Notes under the pieces: model-generated
The model's input: the letters and a program-made list of their open reading frames with translations, nothing else
Database searches by the model: none
Told to the model about the DNA's origin: nothing
Program-made: the position numbers and the translations under genes
In this document: positions 1 through 9,538 of the stretch, piece after piece
Position numbering within the stretch: the first letter of the stretch is position 1
How the letters are laid out: every line of letters starts with the position of its first letter
Source: Mesostigma viride
Taxonomy: Eukaryota; Streptophyta; Mesostigmatophyceae; Mesostigmatales; Mesostigmataceae
Length of the DNA: 30,505 nucleotides
Reading direction: 5' to 3'
NCBI GenBank assembly: GCA_009746045.1
Contig: RPFO01000847.1
Location: forward strand, 1-30,505

Positions 1-71
1 GAAGCACGAGAAGAGCATATCAACCCAATACGCACGCCTGATTAACTCCTGTGTAATACTAAACAAAAAGA

Positions 72-902
72 ATGTATCACTCCACAAGGTCGAGGCTGTT
101 GAAAGCAGGTGACAAGAATCTGTACAAAAAAATGACCCCCGCGCAACGTCAAAAGTACCAGGCAGATCTCCGGGAGGAACGGAATATCGGTAAAAAACAG
201 GCAGCTGAAGATGACAGGTTCAATAAAATGATTGCGGACACTGACGCGTTCATAAGAGAATTGGAGGGTGGCGGTGAGCACACTTCATGGAGGGCCTACG
301 CCCCAAAGGACGCGAAGTCAAAAAAAAAATCTGCGCGCTTAGGTACGATACATACAGGCAGCAAAATGGTGCGAACAAGGCAGACAGCGCCGACGATCGA
401 CGAGTTCCCGATGGCATTGCCCGTGAGGGCTAGGAGAAAAAAAACCGCCAAACCCGCCTGGCTCACCAGGCCCGTACCGGTGGATTGGAAACCGGCCAGG
501 CCATACCAGTCGGCCGAGGCGCGCATCGCGAGGGTAATATCTTTTGCAGACAGGACCGGCTTTCCCGTCCCTTCCAATCAGAGGGGGCTTCGAATGAAGC
601 ACCTGAGGGAGTGGATGGCCACGAAAGGCATGAAACGCATGCCGCCTCCGTGCCCCGCTGGTCGGAAGGCACTGCAAAGGCGTAGGGACATGGGTCAGTG
701 TAAAAAGACTAAGATGCCGAGGAAGAGGCCGACCAGGAACCGCGTGTCGTGCATGAAACTGGGAGAGAAGTATCCACCAAGCCGAGCGCTCGTACGCCGA
801 TGGGGCCTGGGCCAATGTAAACGTGTGCGGAACTCCATGTTCAAGAGGTGGAATGTCGAAGACCGTGCCACGAGGCCTAACATTATGTGGGGGCGAGTCT
901 GA
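72..902 (+). CDS. Basic Cys-motif protein, function unknown
   Basis: A 276-residue, strongly basic protein (many K/R, few hydrophobic stretches, no membrane segment), so nucleic-acid binding or a virion-core role is possible but unproven. I do not recognise the family. Two sub-regions recur in the neighbouring OTU protein. One is a segment around residues 150-190 (RTGF, then LREWMATKGMKRMP), matched there by RTGY and LRAWMKQVGMARIP. The other is a short module with a Cys, then an L..R(R/W)..GQCK ending, seen twice near the C-terminus (LQRRRDMGQCK and LVRRWGLGQCK). The start is the first ATG after an A-rich leader (AAACAAAAAGAATG). The frame is unbroken. The shared modules suggest these two adjacent genes are related or work together. 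Confidence 0.75.
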   Translation: MYHSTRSRLLKAGDKNLYKKMTPAQRQKYQADLREERNIGKKQAAEDDRFNKMIADTDAFIRELEGGGEHTSWRAYAPKDAKSKKKSARLGTIHTGSKMVRTRQTAPTIDEFPMALPVRARRKKTAKPAWLTRPVPVDWKPARPYQSAEARIARVISFADRTGFPVPSNQRGLRMKHLREWMATKGMKRMPPPCPAGRKALQRRRDMGQCKKTKMPRKRPTRNRVSCMKLGEKYPPSRALVRRWGLGQCKRVRNSMFKRWNVEDRATRPNIMWGRV

Positions 903-981
903 GGCTCTGGGCTATAGAAAACTCAAAACGGACTTTGTATTACAAAAAAAGATGTGTGATATTTAGTAAAGCGACCGCGCG

Positions 982-3272
982 ATGAGTTACAGGCCACAAG
1001 ATTGCCAGCATTTTTCGCTGGCCACGCTGAGGAAGAAGTGGAAAGTCGGCCTGTGCGATCATTACACCATGGAGATGGCGGAGAGGCACGGAAAGGTGCA
1101 GCCGCGGAAGAGGATGCCCGCCAAGGACAGGACACCCGCACGGTCGAGGGACCCAGGGCCGGCGCGCGCGGAGGCCGTCCTAGCCTACCCATTAACCCCT
1201 GTCGAAACAGAAGCGGCGGGGGGGGTACGAGGGCCTGCAGCGCCGGTGCCGGTGGTGGTGCCGGTTCGAGCGCCCGTGCCGGTTCGAGCGCCCGTGCCGG
1301 CGGTGGTGCCGGTTCGAGCGCCCGTGCCGGCGGCGGCCCCCGCGAAGGCGCCACGCGAGAAGAAGCCGCGCCCGAAGAAGCGGTGTGACCAGCTCAAGCC
1401 CCGTGCCCTGAAGACCAGGTGGGCCGTCAACGAGTGTATCCCCGAACGAGAAAAGATGATAGCGGAATACGGAGCGGACCACCCGCTAGTGCGCATCCCC
1501 AAGCGAAGGGCGCCCGCAGACCCCGCCGCGATGGCCGCCAGACTCGCCGAGTACGCAACACGGACCGGGTACGCCGACAAGCACCAGTCGCCGCCAGCGA
1601 CTCTCAAGGACCTGCGGGCGTGGATGAAACAGGTCGGGATGGCGCGCATCCCCGCCAAGAAAAATGCGAAGAGGGGCGGTCCTCCACAAGCCCCTCGCGC
1701 CAAGAAGGCGAGGAAGGAGGACGACGACGCCGTCTCGATGGTGTCGTTCGCCCTCTCCGATGGCGAAAGTGTGCAAGCAGAGGACATCGCTCCGTCTCCG
1801 CCCCCGTTTCCCCGCCCGCCCCCGCCCGCCGCAGATTTGCCCCAGGAACAGGACGTTGTCGTAAAGACCAAGGTGCCCTCGCCGACCGCAATAGTGTACT
1901 ATCCCGAGATAATGCCCGAGGTGGACGTCCCCGTAGTGTTTGACAAGCCTCGATATAACAAATACGGTATCGCGTTCAAACGCGGTGTTAAAGGCGACGG
2001 CAATTGCTTTTGGTACTCGTTTGTTGTCAGCAGGGCGTTCCAAACGAATACCCCTATCGATCAGGAAGCCATTCACGAAACTGCTGAGCGTTTAAAACGC
2101 AGTCTGTCGAGTAAGTTACGGCACTATCTAAAAAACCGGGAGAAGTTGGGGATTATGAACGTCGACCGTTTTAATCGTAGAAATGACGCGCAGTTGCGTA
2201 AGGAGATGACAAGCATGTTGCAAGATGGCGAATGGGCGGATGATAGCATGATGGCTCTATTCGCGTATCACGCCAAAACGGACATCCACACCTTTACCGC
2301 GACTCGCACACGTGACGGGAAATACGTGCTGAGGCACATGTTGCTGCCCGGGGGGGGGAGGCAGGATGTCGAGAGGGCGGAAAGGGAACGCGGGTCGTGG
2401 AGGTCGGAAGATGAGCCAGTGTACATATTTTTCCATGGCAACCATTACGAGCCGTTGATACCTAGATCGTGGATAACACCCGGTGCCGGTATGGTAGGCG
2501 AGCAGCCCCGCGCCAAGGTGGCGACGCCGGTAGCGGACGGGATGGCCGTGCGCAAGGCCCCCCCCCCCCACCCGGTGTCCTTGAATAAAAGGAAAACGTG
2601 CAGAGAGCTGGCCGAGGAAAAGGACATAAAGGGACTTTCGAAGAGGTTCAATTCTGGCTTGTGCGAGGGGGGGTACACGTTGGCAGAGTACCAGCGCTTT
2701 GTTCAGAAACAAAAACTGATCGATCTCCTCAAACGACCTCGAGCCCCCCGCGCAGGGCAGGATGACGGACTCTCCGAGGGCGGAAGTTCTCAAGCAGACG
2801 AGGGCGCTCCCCCCCATCTGTCAAAGGGCCGGACCCGGACTTCAACCCCGGACCCGGATTGTCGAAGGAGTTCATGGAGGAGAACGTGATGGGCGTGGAT
2901 AGAAAAGGGCCATACTTGACCTTCGAGTTTAAGGGTAAGGGTAAAAAACCACCAAAGTATACAGACCAGCAATGGCGCTGGTTGCTACATCAGCATAGGA
3001 AATACATGGATGTGTTGGAAGATATCAAGAGAGATATGGCGAAACGACAGGCCGCCTATGAATCTGTGGTGGTGCCAGCCGGGGTGAAGTTAAAGGAATA
3101 TATAGGCCTCAAAAAAATGTTAAGAAGAGAGCGCCGGCGCAAAGAGCCGAGAGGTCCACTCACTGTAGAAATTGTAGGTAAGATGACCAAGGAAGACCGC
3201 GAGGCCCTCAAGCTCGCTAGGGAGGCGGTAGACCAGAGGCACCCACCTCTCAGGGAAGATAGAATTATTTAG
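982..3272 (+). CDS. OTU-family cysteine protease (deubiquitinase-like), probably one long gene
   Basis: An uninterrupted frame runs from 982 to 2889 (635 residues). The OTU catalytic signature GDGNCFWYS lies at residues 338-346, with Cys342 and Asp339; the partner His is His488 in GNHYEPLI. OTU enzymes cleave ubiquitin or ubiquitin-like conjugates, and viral versions counter host ubiquitin signalling; the substrate here is unknown. The N-terminal third is K/R/P-rich with a PVRAPVP tandem repeat. Three copies of a Cys module (for example LRKKWKVGLC, LKTRWAVNEC, LSKRFNSGLC) flank the protease domain. Near the end, a 7-base C run at 2809-2815 probably lacks one base: in the next frame, coding continues smoothly (PDPDFNPGPGLSKEFMEENV) to 3272, giving about 763 residues. 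The alternative is two genes, 982-2889 and a separate one starting at ATG 2874 or 2889. Confidence 0.8.
1240..1335 (+). repeat. In-frame GC-rich tandem repeat (PVRAPVP)
   Basis: Imperfect tandem copies of an 18-30 bp unit containing GTGCCGGTTCGAGCGCCC lie inside the OTU gene. They encode a Pro/Val/Ala linker (PVRAPVP three times, then PVPAAAPAKAP). It probably forms an extended spacer between the N-terminal Cys module and the rest of the protein. Repeats of this kind readily change copy number. Confidence 0.75.
2874..3272 (+). CDS. C-terminal segment of the OTU gene, or separate small basic protein
   Basis: A 132-residue frame from ATG 2874 (a second candidate ATG at 2889 overlaps the upstream stop as TGATG). 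It is rich in K, R and E, with a helical look (DQQWRWLLHQHRKYMDVLEDI) and a basic patch (KKMLRRERRRKEPRG). No family is recognised. Upstream in the same frame, coding character continues without a stop back to about 2815, past any start codon, so I favour it being the tail of the OTU protein separated by a one-base break in a C run. If it is separate, it is a small basic protein of unknown role. Confidence 0.5.
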   Translation: MEENVMGVDRKGPYLTFEFKGKGKKPPKYTDQQWRWLLHQHRKYMDVLEDIKRDMAKRQAAYESVVVPAGVKLKEYIGLKKMLRRERRRKEPRGPLTVEIVGKMTKEDREALKLAREAVDQRHPPLREDRII

Positions 3273-3277
3273 ATTAT

Positions 3278-3541
3278 ATGAGCAATTATGTACATACTAC
3301 AATGTCCGTGATAGCCTACCTGCGCTCCTTTCGCGTGTTTGGCAGTGCTCTATTCGACTGGCTCGCCACACTGGCGGCCGGTGCCGCGTTCGCTTATTAC
3401 GCGGGTGGACGCCGCTTGAGGGCGTCCGAGATAGCGGGCTGGTTCGCCGCATTGGTGGTGATAGGCGAGGGCCTGCACTACGCGCTAGGCCAGAACACGC
3501 CCGTCGTTAGAAAAATAGTGTCTTCGTTACGTATACAATGA
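3278..3541 (+). CDS. Small membrane protein, NCLDV-type
   Basis: An 87-residue protein with two hydrophobic segments: about residues 20-42 (FGSALFDWLATLAAGAAFAYYAG) read in two halves around a polar turn, and about residues 52-70 (GWFAALVVIGEGLHYALG). The layout 'short N-terminus, SALFDWLATL, second helix ending in GExxHYxxGxxTPV' resembles a small membrane protein I recall from several giant viruses, whose function is unknown. It follows the OTU gene by 5 bp, and its TGA stop overlaps the next gene's start as ATGA. It is likely a virion or internal-membrane protein by analogy; this is inference. Confidence 0.75.
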   Translation: MSNYVHTTMSVIAYLRSFRVFGSALFDWLATLAAGAAFAYYAGGRRLRASEIAGWFAALVVIGEGLHYALGQNTPVVRKIVSSLRIQ

Positions 3542-4505
3542 GGAGCTGCGATGCGAGGACCGCTACTGGGGGTGCGTGCAGAAAACTAGTGCAGAACGGG
3601 AGATGCCACATGCACAGGGGTCAACCGATCGTGCATCGCAGAAGGGGGCATAGCACGAGGGGGCATAGCACGAGAAGGGGGCTCGCCCCCATTCTTAAAA
3701 CCATGTATACCACTGTGGATGGGGATCTGGATTTAGACGCACTAGGGCGTGCAATGAAGCGCATGCACGTAGACAAGAGTTCCATACAAGACATCCAAAG
3801 TGCTATCGCCAACTTTAGAGAACTCAAGCCGACAGGGTGGAAGGACCAGGTCAGAAAGCTGAATATAGCGGAATCCGAGCTGATACGCGAAGAGTTTAAC
3901 AAGTCCCAGGAGATGCAGAACTGGAATGACCAGTTCCTGCACTCCCCGACAAAACGACAACGCCCGGAGGGGGGGCCGTTTACGCGACGGGAGGAGGAGC
4001 AGGATCGGCGCGTGAGGGGGTCGGATTATATGAGAGACGCAAAAAGGGACCAGGCGTGGGTGAAGAAGAAATTCTTGGAGCACGAGTTTGACAGACTCGA
4101 GAGGGCCAACCCGGATTACGAGCACAACAAGCAGATGGCAAAACAAAGGAGGATCGAAAAAAGGCATCGGTTGATTCTTCGAGATTTTCCTAACGGCGTG
4201 CCCGCTCGACGACCAGAACATCCGAGTGCCCCGCCAATGCCGTCTGACACACGGTTTGATAGCGACGGCGAGCTGAAACATATACCGACCGCCCCCCTCT
4301 GCCAGACGATGTGGAGTTTTTTTACAAGGACGGTGTGTTGCGCATTGTCCCCGATCGGGAGATGCTCCCCCCGTCCGCCCCCCCTCTGCCAGATGGCGAA
4401 TATGAAAATGTACCGTCCGCCCCCCCTCTGCCAGAAGACCACGGGCATAAAACGGGTCAAAAGAGAAAGCGGCGACAGGGCCGGAATCGAGCTCTGCGCT
4501 ACTAG
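3538..4505 (+). CDS. Cys/His-module protein with four P(S/T)AP motifs
   Basis: About 322 residues if one break is allowed. The N-terminus carries a compact Cys/His module (residues 4-28: C, T, GG, C, GRC, HMHRG) that is repeated at the start of the next gene and probably binds zinc. The middle is charged and helical, ending in KR-rich stretches. The C-terminal part holds four P(S/T)AP motifs at 4222-4233, 4285-4296, 4371-4382 and 4413-4424, each followed by P and M or L, most reading (S/T)APPLP. A C run at 4292-4297 appears to lack a base; beyond it the frame with EFFYKDGVLRIVPDREML is the coding one and ends at 4505. TATAC lies 1 bp before the ATG. P(S/T)AP is the known TSG101/ESCRT-I late-domain motif, so a budding or ESCRT-recruiting role is possible. 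Confidence 0.7.
3645..3675 (+). repeat. 15-bp tandem duplication in coding sequence
   Basis: Two adjacent copies of a 15-base unit (GGGGGCATAGCACGA) add a second GHSTR to the protein. It keeps the frame and lies just after the N-terminal Cys/His module. Confidence 0.7.
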
Positions 4506-4507
4506 AG

Positions 4508-4534
4508 TTTTTTTTTCGCGTCACTTCTGTATAA
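4508..4534 (+). promoter_or_regulatory. Poly-T plus TATAA promoter-like leader
   Basis: A run of nine T followed by CGCG (4508-4520) sits about 20 bp before the start codon, and TATAA abuts the ATG at 4535. The same T-run/GCG layout recurs before 8515 and 9539, and the near-start TATA recurs before many genes here. This is inferred from recurrence only. Confidence 0.45.
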
Positions 4535-5508
4535 ATGAAGTGCGGTGCGCGTACATCGTCAGGCGGGATGTGTGGGATCGTCGTACCAAGAGGGAGGTGC
4601 CACCTGCACAGGGGGCAGCGGTGCGTGTCGCGTCACGGGATGCGGTCCAAGGCCAACAAGCGCTCCCACATCGAGATGGAGGCCGGAATGAAGAAGGACC
4701 CGGACGATCCGTACAACATCTCTCTCCGTCTCGCCCTGCTGAAGCTCCCCCAGCCGACCGCCCCCGCGACACAGGTGCCAAAGAAGGGCGCGCATGGCAC
4801 GGGAGCGTACAGGTCGAGAGCCACAGGGGGCGTCGCCGCCCCAGGCACCGGATGCGGGCGTACGACGTGGACAATATTGCGGAGAGGTTTGGTGAGCTTA
4901 GCCTGAAGGAACCGAAAGAGGACGCGCCCGGGGTGGCGGAGCTGACAAAGGGGCTGAGTGAGCTTAGTCTGAAGAACGCCGGTGATCTCAGCCGAGATAC
5001 CAAACATAAACAAATGTTGTCAAACGGCGGACCCGGCGCCGATTGGCGGGACATGAACCGGGCGACATACGACGATATCGAGGAAATAATGCTCGAATCG
5101 AAAAAACTGAGCAACGTGGATCGTTTAAACTACGGGGCGGCCATGGGAAAGAAAAAACACGCAGATTTTGTTAAGAGACTGGAGGTTGGGTACAACCACC
5201 GATTTAACCAGCTCTATCCTAAACAGGTGCAGGCGTTCGAGGCGATCAAGCGGGCAAGCGATGACTTAATTGCGCACTTGGACAACGCACAGGCAGAGGC
5301 GGAGGCGAGGGGGGACCTAATGACCACTGAAGAAAGGGAGCGGTTGATTGATAGAAGTGGCGAACTTCAGGACATTATAGACAAGACGCGACACGAGTAT
5401 CAAAAGATAGAGGATGCCATACGCAGGGTCACGCGGATCAGGGACCGACTGGGGGCAATGAAGACTTACCACGCCACTTCCGCGTTCAGCAAGTTCGGCA
5501 AGGCTTAA
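4535..5508 (+). CDS. Cys/His-module coiled-coil protein
   Basis: About 324 residues if one break is corrected. The N-terminal module (residues 3-27: C, T, GG, C, GRCHLHRG) matches the start of the preceding gene, so the two probably arose by duplication of this domain. At about 4850 the frame must shift by one missing base to continue as MRAYDVDNIAERFGELSLK, which reads openly to the stop at 5508. Two xELSLK repeats (GELSLK and SELSLK) follow. The last about 150 residues are highly charged and helical with likely coiled coils (for example ERLIDRSGELQDIIDKTRHE). No enzymatic motif was seen. Its stop overlaps the end of the convergent fibre gene by 4 bp (TTAA). Confidence 0.7.
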
Positions 5509-8233
5509 AAGGTCATCTGGCTCTCGCTGATGACGGAGGCGGTGGCGGCCCCGATGGCGCCCATGCTGTTGCCGGACGTCACCGTGTTGGGCGCGGGGTT
5601 GGTGCCGACCCATCCGTTGCTGCCGCCCGACCCGCGCACCTTCACCAGCTGCAGGCCCTCGTTGTTGGAGATGCGGAAACCGTACGTCACCGTCTGGTTG
5701 GCCGCGTACATCTCCCGCCAGCCGTACAGCATCGTGTTGGCCGCCGTGAGCGCCTGGCCGGACACGAAGCGCACGTCGTCGTACCACACGCTACCGACGT
5801 ACCCGCCGTACAGCACCAGATTCGGGTTCGCGCCCAACGCGCCGTTGGCCGAGGAAGCCACCAGGGCGCCGTCCAGGTAGAACTTGACCTGCGACCCGCT
5901 CATGGTGATGCAGAGGGTGAAGGGCTCGGCGTGCACGGGGTGTCCATGACGATGGCCGCGTTCACGCCGTCGGAGAAGGTCAGGAAGCCGCCGCTCGAGA
6001 TCTGCACGGCAAGGTAGCCGTACTCGATCAGGTCGGTCAGGAGGGTCAGCGTGGACAGGTCGAACTGGGGCAGCACCTTGATGATCAGAGAGAACGTGCC
6101 CGTGACGTTGGGCGACACGGAGTCGAACTGGGAGCCGGACTCCTTGAGCACGCCGTCCGCGACGGTGCCGCTGCCGCTGAAGGTGGCGCTGCCGACGGTG
6201 CTGGCCTTGGAGGAGGAGAACTCCCACCGCAGCGTGTCGGAGCCGCTGGCCAGGGAGCAGATTGACGTTGGTGGCGGGCGCCTCGCGGTCGGCCGCCAGG
6301 ATGGTGCGAGAGAGCAGCAGCTGGCCGCCCTCCACGTGCCAGTACGAGCCCGTGTAGTCGCCCTTGTCCTGCGAGGTCTCGCCGGCGCCCATGTGCCATG
6401 TGAGGGCGCGGCTGCCGAAGGAGGCGCTGCCGTCAACAAACAGACCGGCGTTGTCGGAGCCCGCGTTTGACGCGACACCGTTCTTGCTGGCCGTCACGTT
6501 GTCCACATAATAGTTATCGCCGCCGTATTGCAAGCCCACGTTGCCAACAACAATGACGGAGGGGGCAGACAGGAAGCAAGTACCTAGAGAAAGAGAAGTG
6601 CTGCCGGAGAACGTGACGGGAATGGACGCCCCCCCGTTCTTGGTGAACGAGAGAGATACCGACACCCCCCCACCCGACGCGGTGAACGACATAGAGAGGA
6701 CGTAATTGGTGACCGTGTTAAACCAGTTGACCGCGTCGGACGTGAAAGATGTAACCGTCCCAGCAGCATTACGGGTCTCGACCTTCATCGCTCCTCCCGT
6801 GGCGGTGTATAGCCTAAAGTACGGGTATGGCGCGACAGTTGTCTGCTCGATACCGAAGAAGTTGTAATTGTTAAGGAGGAGGCCCGCAAGGGTATATTTG
6901 GCGCTGAGTTCAATGTTGTTTTGGCTGAAGTCCAACAGGCTGGTGGGGATGGGCGTGTTGATGGTGTTGTAGAAGAAGGAAACCCTGGCGTTTTGGTTAG
7001 ATCCAGCCTGCATGGTCACACCACCGTTCGCGATAGTGGCGCCTTGACCGCATTGGGCATAAATCCCGTTGCTGATCGTGTTTGCCACCGTCGATGCGCT
7101 GCCTGTCGTGGTAAATGGAAAGTCCATAACGCTCTCGAACACCGTCTGCTTACCCAGGTTGACCGCCTTGTCAGCGATCTCCAGCTTCCCACTGGCGTTG
7201 GTGCTGTCGATCATGCCCGCCACCAGCAGGTTGCCGCCCACCACCGTGTTGCCCGTGCTAGTAATACTGCTGGCGCCTGCAACCGCCCCCGACACAGTGA
7301 GCGCGCCCGTGACGGCCACCGTGCCGCTCGTGCTGGTCAGCTCCAGATTGCCCGCCGAGGTCGTCACCTTGCCGCTGCCGCCCGCGGTGCTGGTCAGGGT
7401 CAGGTCCTTCGCCACCGTCACGGTGCTCGCCGACGCGGCACTGATGCTGGCGTTCGTCACCGTGATGCCGGCCACGTTCACCTGGTTGGTAGCCGCCCCC
7501 GCGGAGGTAAGCGAGAGCGTGCCGCTGCTGGTGGTGATGCCCGCCGTCTTCACCTTCACGCTGTCCATCACCACCGACCCGGTGCCGTTGGACGACAGGG
7601 TCAGGTCGGCGTTGGCCACGTTGTTGCTGATGCCCGAGGTCTTCACCTTCACGTTGTCAAGGAGCACGGAGCCGGTGCCGTTGCTGGCCATGGTCAGGTT
7701 TCCGTTGGCGGTGGAGGAGGACACGGAGGCGTCGGTGACGGTGACGCCGCCCAGCTGGAGCGCGGCGGCCGAGGACCCGGCGGAGCTGATCGCAAGGGTG
7801 CCGCTGGAGGTGGTGACCGCGTTGTCGGTGAACTTGACGCCCTCCACCAACACCGACTTGGTGGCGCCGCCGAGAGGGTCAGGTTCACGTCGGAGGCCGG
7901 CGAGAGGGAGGCCGCGGAGGCGACCACGTCGGCCATGCGCACCGACCCGGCGTCGGACGAGAGCACGAGGCTGCCGGAAGACGAGTTGACGGTGCTGCCG
8001 TCGATGGTAACGTTGTCCACGGACAGCGCCCCGTCTATGGCGGTGGATCCCACGATCTTGAGGCGGTTGGTCGCGCTGGTGCCGTACCCGTTGTTGGGCT
8101 TGATGACGATGCTGTCCTGCGCCTTGACGACGAGGTCCTTCACCCTCGCGGCGGGGTCTAGGTCGCCCAGGAGAGCGGTCGAGTACATGCGCGCGTAACG
8201 GACGTCGCTGAGCTGGTCCAGAGCGGTAGACAT
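5505..8233 (-). CDS. Large fibre/adhesin-like protein with beta repeats and lectin-like domains
   Basis: About 910 residues over the corrected frame. The N-terminal half consists of short Thr/Ser/Gly/Val repeats of the type SSGTLxLxSxG and NGTGSVxxDxVKVKTxGI, like phage and giant-virus tail-fibre stalks. The middle has a jelly-roll/LamG-like segment (FPFTTTGSASTVANT, YPYFRLYTATGG, NWFNTVTNYVLSMSF). A SYWHVEGGQLLLSR motif follows, and a second lectin-like part carries MSGSQVKFYLDGALVASS. The role inferred is virion surface attachment. Breaks: one missing G near 7868; a net shift near 6250 (two bases lost or one gained); one missing C near 5940. The start is ATG at 8233 with TATAG 12 bp upstream. 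It is paralogous to the fibre gene at 22562. Confidence 0.75.
7480..8000 (-). repeat. Degenerate protein-coding beta repeats of the fibre stalk
   Basis: At least three degenerate repeats of roughly 30-35 codons encode G-T-L/N-L-T-xSxGxGSVxxxxVxVxxxGI patterns. Two of the clearest neighbours read SNGTGSVLLDNVKVKTSGI-like and SNGTGSVVMDSVKVKTAGI-like. They probably form a beta-helical or trimeric stalk. Confidence 0.65.
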
Positions 8234-8291
8234 GGTAAAGTTCTATACCGGTAGCATAAGATAAAAAAATGCGTCAGTAATAAGGAGTACT
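8234..8291. promoter_or_regulatory. Divergent promoter region of the fibre gene and a short Cys/His remnant
   Basis: This 58-bp gap separates two divergent starts. It holds TATAG close to the fibre ATG (minus strand) and a 7-base A/T run at 8263-8269 followed by ATGCG on the plus strand, as seen before other genes here. It is inferred from position and recurring motifs. Confidence 0.4.
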
Positions 8292-8463
8292 ATGGGGCGC
8301 GCAAAAAAAGTCGGGGTGCACCAACCAGCACTGCGTCCACCGCCGGCATTGCAACGTCTGGAACGCCAGGGGTCGCAGGTGGTGCACGAACCCGGTGACG
8401 GGCAGGAGAAGCCGATGCGCACGGCACTCGACACAGCAGTGTAAGGCTCGCGTCCGTAAATGA
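8292..8463 (+). pseudogene. Internally deleted copy of the 8515/9539 Cys/His-cluster family
   Basis: It begins ATGGGGCGCG like the paralogue at 9539. After an A7 run it jumps straight to the C-terminal Cys/His cluster of that family (GCTNQHCVHRRHCNVWNAR, then RWCTNPVTGR and CARHSTQQC), ending at TGA 8461-8463. The central about 250 residues of the full-length copies are absent. The start and the cluster are not in one frame (the A7 run would have to change by one base gained or two lost), so this may be a dead remnant or a mini-gene of about 57 residues. One Cys-flanking His of the cluster is replaced (CTNPV instead of C.HPV). Confidence 0.6.
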
Positions 8464-8464
8464 C

Positions 8465-8514
8465 ATTCGGCGTGGGATATTCGGCGTGCGTTTTTTTATG
8501 CGCTAATTAGTATT
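8465..8514 (+). promoter_or_regulatory. Duplicated spacer/promoter with ATTCGGCGTG and T-run
   Basis: ATTCGGCGTG occurs at 8465-8474 and 8479-8488, followed by seven T (8491-8497), then ATGCGCTA and ATTAGTATT directly before the ATG. The same order (ATTCGGCGTG 9501-9510, six T 9515-9520, ATATGCGCTA, AGTATT) precedes the paralogue at 9539. The spacer was therefore duplicated along with the gene and probably carries the promoter. Confidence 0.5.
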
Positions 8515-9494
8515 ATGGGGTGCGTGAGGAAATCGACCGGTCACAAAAACGGGCACAGGATGAGGGGCCGATCTGTGGACACAGACAAAAACTGGAAAGG
8601 GGAGAAAGACGAACAGTCCATTGTAGAAGAATTCCACAGCACCGGACGGAACATAGTGCTGGACGGTCAAAGCTATCCACTCGATTTTACCTACAGGCCC
8701 CGGGGAAAACCGGGGAAAAAATCGAGGGACGTGGTGGTAAATTTCCCCGATAATTATCCTGATACGGAACTCAAGGAACAGAACGACGAACTTGCATATC
8801 TGCAAGTGAAAAAAAAAACAGACCCCAATGCTTTGTATTACGCTTTTTTTAATGTAAACACTGCCCCGAACAACAGTGCGTCAGATGTGGCTCTGGAAGG
8901 GGAGAAGGCAGGGATGAAGGGCATAGGCAAAGAGATGTTTTGGAGAGGCGTCGACGCGAACAGGAAGCTGCTGGACGACCCCGTCCACGGGCGCGTGTAC
9001 TTATCCGCGCAAGGACATGTGGGGGGAGAAGAGTTCCTTATAAACCACCCAATCCTGAAGATTTTTCATACGACGATATTTGGACGCTCATCGAAAAGCA
9101 CCCGGAAACAGCGATCGATTTTGACAAACAACTTGGAATAGCCGCAAAACGCGGCTTGATCGACGACTCTAATTTCTTGAAGAAAATGCTGCGGTATAGG
9201 GGCGGTGATATCCAAAGAAACTTGAATCTCGTGAACTACTACAAGACGCTTGGCATGGAGGTGGAGGACGACTCCAACGCTCTCGCCGTCGATATGGCCT
9301 CCACCCCGGACAAGATCATGAGGGCGTGCACGGGGCACGGGTGCACCAACCAGCACTGCGTCCACCGCCGGCATTGCAACGTCTGGAACGCTAGGAGCCG
9401 CCGGTGGTGCGCGCACCCGGTGACGGGCAGGGGGCGCAGATGCGCGCGGCACTCGACGCAGCAGTGTAATGCTGGCGTCCGTCGGCGTCGATAG
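8515..9494 (+). CDS. Tandem paralogue 1: Cys/His-cluster protein, unknown function
   Basis: About 326 residues after one correction. The N-terminus VRKSTGHKNGHRMRG and the block HSTGRNIVLDGQSYPLDFTY, then RDVVVNFPDNYPDTEL, are shared with the copy at 9539. A central part (GMKGIGKEMFWRGVDANRK, FSYDDIWTLIEKHPE) follows. The C-terminus holds a dense Cys/His cluster with the order C, HGC, HC, HRRHC, VWN, RWC.HPVTG, C..H, C, probably binding two or more zinc ions. A G6 run near 9029 appears to lack one base; beyond it the frame realigns with the paralogue. I recognise no named family. A DNA/RNA- or protein-binding role is plausible from the cluster alone. Confidence 0.7.
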
Positions 9495-9538
9495 GAGGCT
9501 ATTCGGCGTGAGGATTTTTTATATGCGCTATGAGTATT

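Noticed and set aside
3538-5508. A single 656-residue gene spanning both Cys/His-module genes
   Set aside because: The frame is open, but between about 4300 and 4860 its product is not protein-like, while another frame carries a clear end of the first gene (to 4505) and a clear second start (4535) with a promoter-like T-run and TATAA.
6921-8198. Long plus-strand open frames (about 300-425 codons) opposite the fibre gene
   Set aside because: They are mirror images of the GC-rich Thr/Val/Ser repeats. Their products are low-complexity Arg/Gly/His- or Val/Leu-rich, while the minus strand has a coherent repeat protein with homology to the second fibre.
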